Source: Betaproteobacteria bacterium UBA5582
Lineage (GTDB): Bacteria > Pseudomonadota > Gammaproteobacteria > Burkholderiales > Rhodocyclaceae
Assembly (NCBI GenBank): GCA_002425245.1
Contig: DILW01000055.1
Location: 1 to 64,000 of the forward strand
DNA length: 64,000 nucleotides
Direction of reading: 5' to 3'
The notes beneath the pieces were generated by a model. It saw nothing but the letters and a program-made list of their open reading frames with translations. It ran no database searches and had not been told where the DNA came from. The position numbers and the translations under genes are program-made. Of the stretch, positions 61,423 through 64,000 are shown one piece after another (the stretch's first letter is position 1; each line of letters begins with the position of its first letter).

Positions 61423-63605
61423 TGTTTGGCGACTCCACTGGCAATGTTTTTGGCGGCAAACGCGCGGGCTGACGTGTCGGCGTCGTCGCGGCGGGGGAGC
61501 AGCAGGGAAATATGGGTGCCCTTGCCGGGCTGGCTGCGACAAGTGATGGGAATGCCCTGACGAGCGGCCAGGGTGCCGACGATGGTCAGTCCGATCCCGC
61601 GAGGCTGGGCGCCGGCGGTGTCCACCGGTTGGTGGATGGAGCGCATCGCCGTTTCGCTCATGCCGGGGCCGGTATCGTCGAGACATAGCTGGATGTAGCT
61701 GTGGCCCTCATGAATCACGCCATCGGTGAGCGAAATGCGCAGCTGCTGACCGTCGCCCAGCGATTCCGAAGCGTTCTTCCAGAGATTGAGCAGGATCTGT
61801 TTGAGGCTGTCCCGGTCGCAAGTTACCGGGAGCGGTGTTTCCGGGTGATGTATTTCGGCCCAGATGCCGCGAGTCTGAAAGAGCGATTCGCCATAGAGCA
61901 GCAGCAATTCATCAACCAGCTGACCCACATCGAGCGCACCGGCCTCCGGTCTCGGGTCAGGCAGTTCGCTCATCCTGCTGACGATATTGCCGACACGATC
62001 AATTTCCTCGCGCAGGATTTCCAGCTCCTGGCGTACGCCAACGCTGTCGGGCAATTTGCGGTCAAGAATCATCAGGTAACTCTTGATGATGCCCAGCGGG
62101 TTACCGGCCTCGTGGATGATGCGCCTGGCCTGCCGGCTGAAATGATCGGCAGCGTCCTTTTCGGCTTGCTGACGGAACTTGCGTGCTTCGCGCAGCGACT
62201 CCAGGGCAATGGCGGCGATGCGTCCGAAATTGAGCAGCCAGGGCAGGCGCCGCAGCAGGCGCTGGTGTTGCGCGCGGCTCAGGGCACAAACCATGACGCC
62301 GGTGAGCTGTTGCCGCGCCAGCATCGGTACGCAGAGCAGGCCTTCGCTACTGAAAGCACGGGCCAGCTGGATGTCGATCAGCGCGGCGCCGATGCCGTCT
62401 TCGTAGGAACTGAGGATGCGCCGCTGCACGGCGGCATGGGCCGGCAGCGAGCCGGGGGGGGCGAGGCTGAAGTCGAGCTGGCGGAAGATGGCGGGTTGCT
62501 GGCCAACATTCGCACCGGACAGCGAACGGCCATCCGCACCGGGGAAAATGAAGGCGACTCGGCCGAGGTCGAACAGGATGCGTGCCGATTCCTTGAGCGA
62601 CAACAGGACTTCGGCATCGCTGTCGAGGGCGAACAGGTCTTGCTGCAGCGGCTGGAGCAGGGCCATGCTGCCGATGGCGGCAGACAAGGCGTCTTCCGCC
62701 TCGTTGGCCACCGCTGCCGGCTGGGTGGCCGACAGTGCTTGCCATAGTCGTTGGCCCTGGCCGGCTTCGGGGATCGTCAGGTTGAGCGCCTGGGCGATGC
62801 GCCGGGTCTGTTGTGCCGCTTCATCGCGGAAACGCGTCGCGTTGGCTGGTGTTCCGCAGATGTTGCCGAACATTGTTGCCAGCGCTTCGCTGACCTCAGC
62901 GCTGCCGACCATCGCATGCGCCAGCCAGACGATTCGCGGCAGCAGTCCTGCCGAACCGATCTGCCCGGCGTCGACGTGATGAAACAGGATGCCGTCGGCA
63001 AAGGACGAGTCGAATTGCCAGCGATCGGTCAACCAGGTGCCGACTTCGCCGTGGTGCGTTCCGTACAGGCGAATCTCTTCGGCCACCAGCGCATCTTCGT
63101 CGCCGTGTGCGGCCAGCAGGCCGGCGTAGGGTTCGCCCAGTGCCGAGAGCAGGGTCAACTGGCCGATGTCGTGCAGCAGGCCGGCCAGATAAGCTTCGTC
63201 CGGCTGCGGGCAGGCCGCAGCAACGGCGATCATGCGCGACAGTTCGGCAACCATCAGCGAATGCTCCCAGAAGCTGGCCAGGTCGCCAGGGTCGATGCGC
63301 GGCTCAGCGGCGAACAGTTTCTGGATCGACAGACAGGTGGCAATCGAACGGACCAGTCGCGTACCCAGGGTGGACAGGCAATGATCCAGACTGCGCAGTT
63401 CCCGACCGCGCCCCAGGGCCGGAGAATTGGCCACAGTCAGCAGGCGGGACGTCAGGCCGGGATCCTGGCCGACCAGGGTGACCAGATCGGCGATGCTGGC
63501 CAGTTCGTTGTCGGTGAGCTTGAGCAGGCGCAGGAGAATCTGCGGTGGTGATGGCACATGCCCACACTCGATTGCCTGCAGAATGGGGGCGGGCAAGGAG
63601 TTCAT
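61419..63605 (-). CDS. HDOD-GAF-histidine kinase fusion
   Basis: 728 residues from ATG 63605 (GTG 63614 also possible). Residues 1-285 are an HDOD domain (LPSPPQILLRLL-like PSPPQILLRLLKL, DPGLTSRLLTVANSP, LLHDIGQLTLLSALG); 330-475 look GAF-like; dimerisation domain with His498 (IIHEAGNPLGIIKSYL) and ATPase domain with LLNLWKNASES, DDTGPGM, GIGLTIVGTLAARQG. The N box and G1/G2 boxes are recognisable though divergent. HDOD domains are HD-like domains, usually without a full metal site, found with two-component and c-di-GMP proteins. It is coupled to the GGDEF-EAL regulator by ATGA. Confidence 0.9.
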   Translation of the reverse strand: MNSLPAPILQAIECGHVPSPPQILLRLLKLTDNELASIADLVTLVGQDPGLTSRLLTVANSPALGRGRELRSLDHCLSTLGTRLVRSIATCLSIQKLFAAEPRIDPGDLASFWEHSLMVAELSRMIAVAAACPQPDEAYLAGLLHDIGQLTLLSALGEPYAGLLAAHGDEDALVAEEIRLYGTHHGEVGTWLTDRWQFDSSFADGILFHHVDAGQIGSAGLLPRIVWLAHAMVGSAEVSEALATMFGNICGTPANATRFRDEAAQQTRRIAQALNLTIPEAGQGQRLWQALSATQPAAVANEAEDALSAAIGSMALLQPLQQDLFALDSDAEVLLSLKESARILFDLGRVAFIFPGADGRSLSGANVGQQPAIFRQLDFSLAPPGSLPAHAAVQRRILSSYEDGIGAALIDIQLARAFSSEGLLCVPMLARQQLTGVMVCALSRAQHQRLLRRLPWLLNFGRIAAIALESLREARKFRQQAEKDAADHFSRQARRIIHEAGNPLGIIKSYLMILDRKLPDSVGVRQELEILREEIDRVGNIVSRMSELPDPRPEAGALDVGQLVDELLLLYGESLFQTRGIWAEIHHPETPLPVTCDRDSLKQILLNLWKNASESLGDGQQLRISLTDGVIHEGHSYIQLCLDDTGPGMSETAMRSIHQPVDTAGAQPRGIGLTIVGTLAARQGIPITCRSQPGKGTHISLLLPRRDDADTSARAFAAKNIASGVAKQ

Positions 63606-64000
63606 GATCACCACGATGCGTCAGGTCCGAGCGTTTCAGGACAAGGCGGCTGGCCGGAGTGAAATGGCGCCAATCTCTCCGGAGACCGGGACGGGATGTT
63701 CCAGATTGGTCATCATCAGCAACGCAACTCCCTGTTTTCTGGCTAAGGCCCGCGTCCGACATGCAAGTTGGTCGTCCGGCGACGGGTTTCCTGCAACCGG
63801 GGCATATTACCTTGGTAATGGTGGGGCGGCAATGACAGATACAAGAAGGCTATGCTTGGGGCAATTTTTCTCGGGGCGGCGGTTTGCCGCGACGGCCATT
63901 GAATCGCCTTGCTGCTGCATCTAGAATGCAGCTGCCGGGGACCTGCAGCAACGTGGTGCCCGACAGGCGAATTGACCGAAGTCGGGTGTTTTTCATTTGC
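63606..64000. other. Right-edge region without a convincing gene; several inverted repeats
   Basis: About 395 bp upstream of the HDOD kinase. No open frame here has coding character or a good ribosome site. The last 100 bp hold nested inverted repeats: TTGCTGC/GCAGCAA around CTGCAT/ATGCAG, TCGCCT (63904-63909)/AGGCGA (63965-63970), and CCCGAC (63959-63964)/GTCGGG (63981-63986) followed by TGTTTTT. It may contain a structured RNA with its terminator, or the promoter region of a gene beyond the edge. Confidence 0.4.

Noticed and set aside
63902..63996. c-di-GMP riboswitch (GEMM) next to the c-di-GMP genes
   Set aside because: The conserved GEMM core with its GNRA tetraloop and receptor is not present; only unrelated inverted repeats are seen.

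Overview
The window is GC-rich chromosomal DNA. It most resembles a betaproteobacterium of the Rhodocyclales (Dechloromonas/Azonexus/Azoarcus-like). The reasons are the mrcA | pilMNOPQ-aroK-aroB-gltB-gltD order, a six-residue HslV propeptide, a fused IcmF mutase, a bacteriohemerythrin-coupled kinase and very many c-di-GMP and two-component proteins. This assignment is inference from gene order and protein character; no rRNA or tRNA gene, CRISPR array, insertion sequence or prophage is visible.

Left part (1-27.5 kb) is mostly housekeeping. It holds the 3' part of an RlmI-type rRNA methyltransferase, a protein with two STAS-like units followed by hslV-hslU, an AEC-type transporter, and the minus-strand lptM-lysA-hslR operon. 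The frataxin gene cyaY and the penicillin-binding protein gene mrcA follow, then the type IVa pilus assembly operon pilMNOPQ (ended by a clear terminator) and the shikimate genes aroK-aroB. Glutamate synthase gltBD has its own strong promoter and a hairpin/T-tract in the leader. After it come a YEATS-associated-type membrane protein, glmU with a small membrane protein, and a divergent EF-G paralogue.

Middle part (27.5-54 kb) is dominated by signalling. A hybrid kinase/OmpR-type regulator pair lies divergent to an acyl-CoA dehydrogenase/ETF-quinone oxidoreductase operon. A diguanylate cyclase then converges on a five-gene minus-strand operon. In order of transcription that operon encodes REC-PAS-PAS-GGDEF*-EAL-REC, a PAS/GAF histidine kinase, REC-HD-GYP, a stand-alone REC and a hemerythrin-histidine kinase. 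The two kinases are paralogous in their catalytic halves. Three of the receiver domains share a GY[AT]D...KPWxD signature, suggesting a many-to-many relay onto c-di-GMP hydrolysis. After gpmI come a NarX/NarL-like pair, a chemoreceptor, a protein made of two tandem copies of a 73-residue winged-helix-like unit, and a PhnD-like periplasmic binding protein paired with a large hybrid kinase.

Right part (53.6-64 kb) holds an AraC-type regulator divergent from icmF (fused B12-dependent acyl-CoA mutase), an exported alpha/beta hydrolase, and an HDOD-histidine kinase translationally coupled to a REC-PAS-GGDEF-EAL protein. The last ~390 bp have no convincing gene but contain several inverted repeats.

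Two architectural features stand out. Tandem genes are often coupled by 1-4 bp overlaps. Five of the six convergent gene pairs have stop codons that interlock (YTAR) or abut (TGATCA), leaving no intergenic DNA. The best candidates for something undescribed are the hemerythrin/c-di-GMP relay operon, the tandem winged-helix protein, the gltB leader, the structured leader of the acyl-CoA dehydrogenase operon and the possible structured RNA at the right edge.
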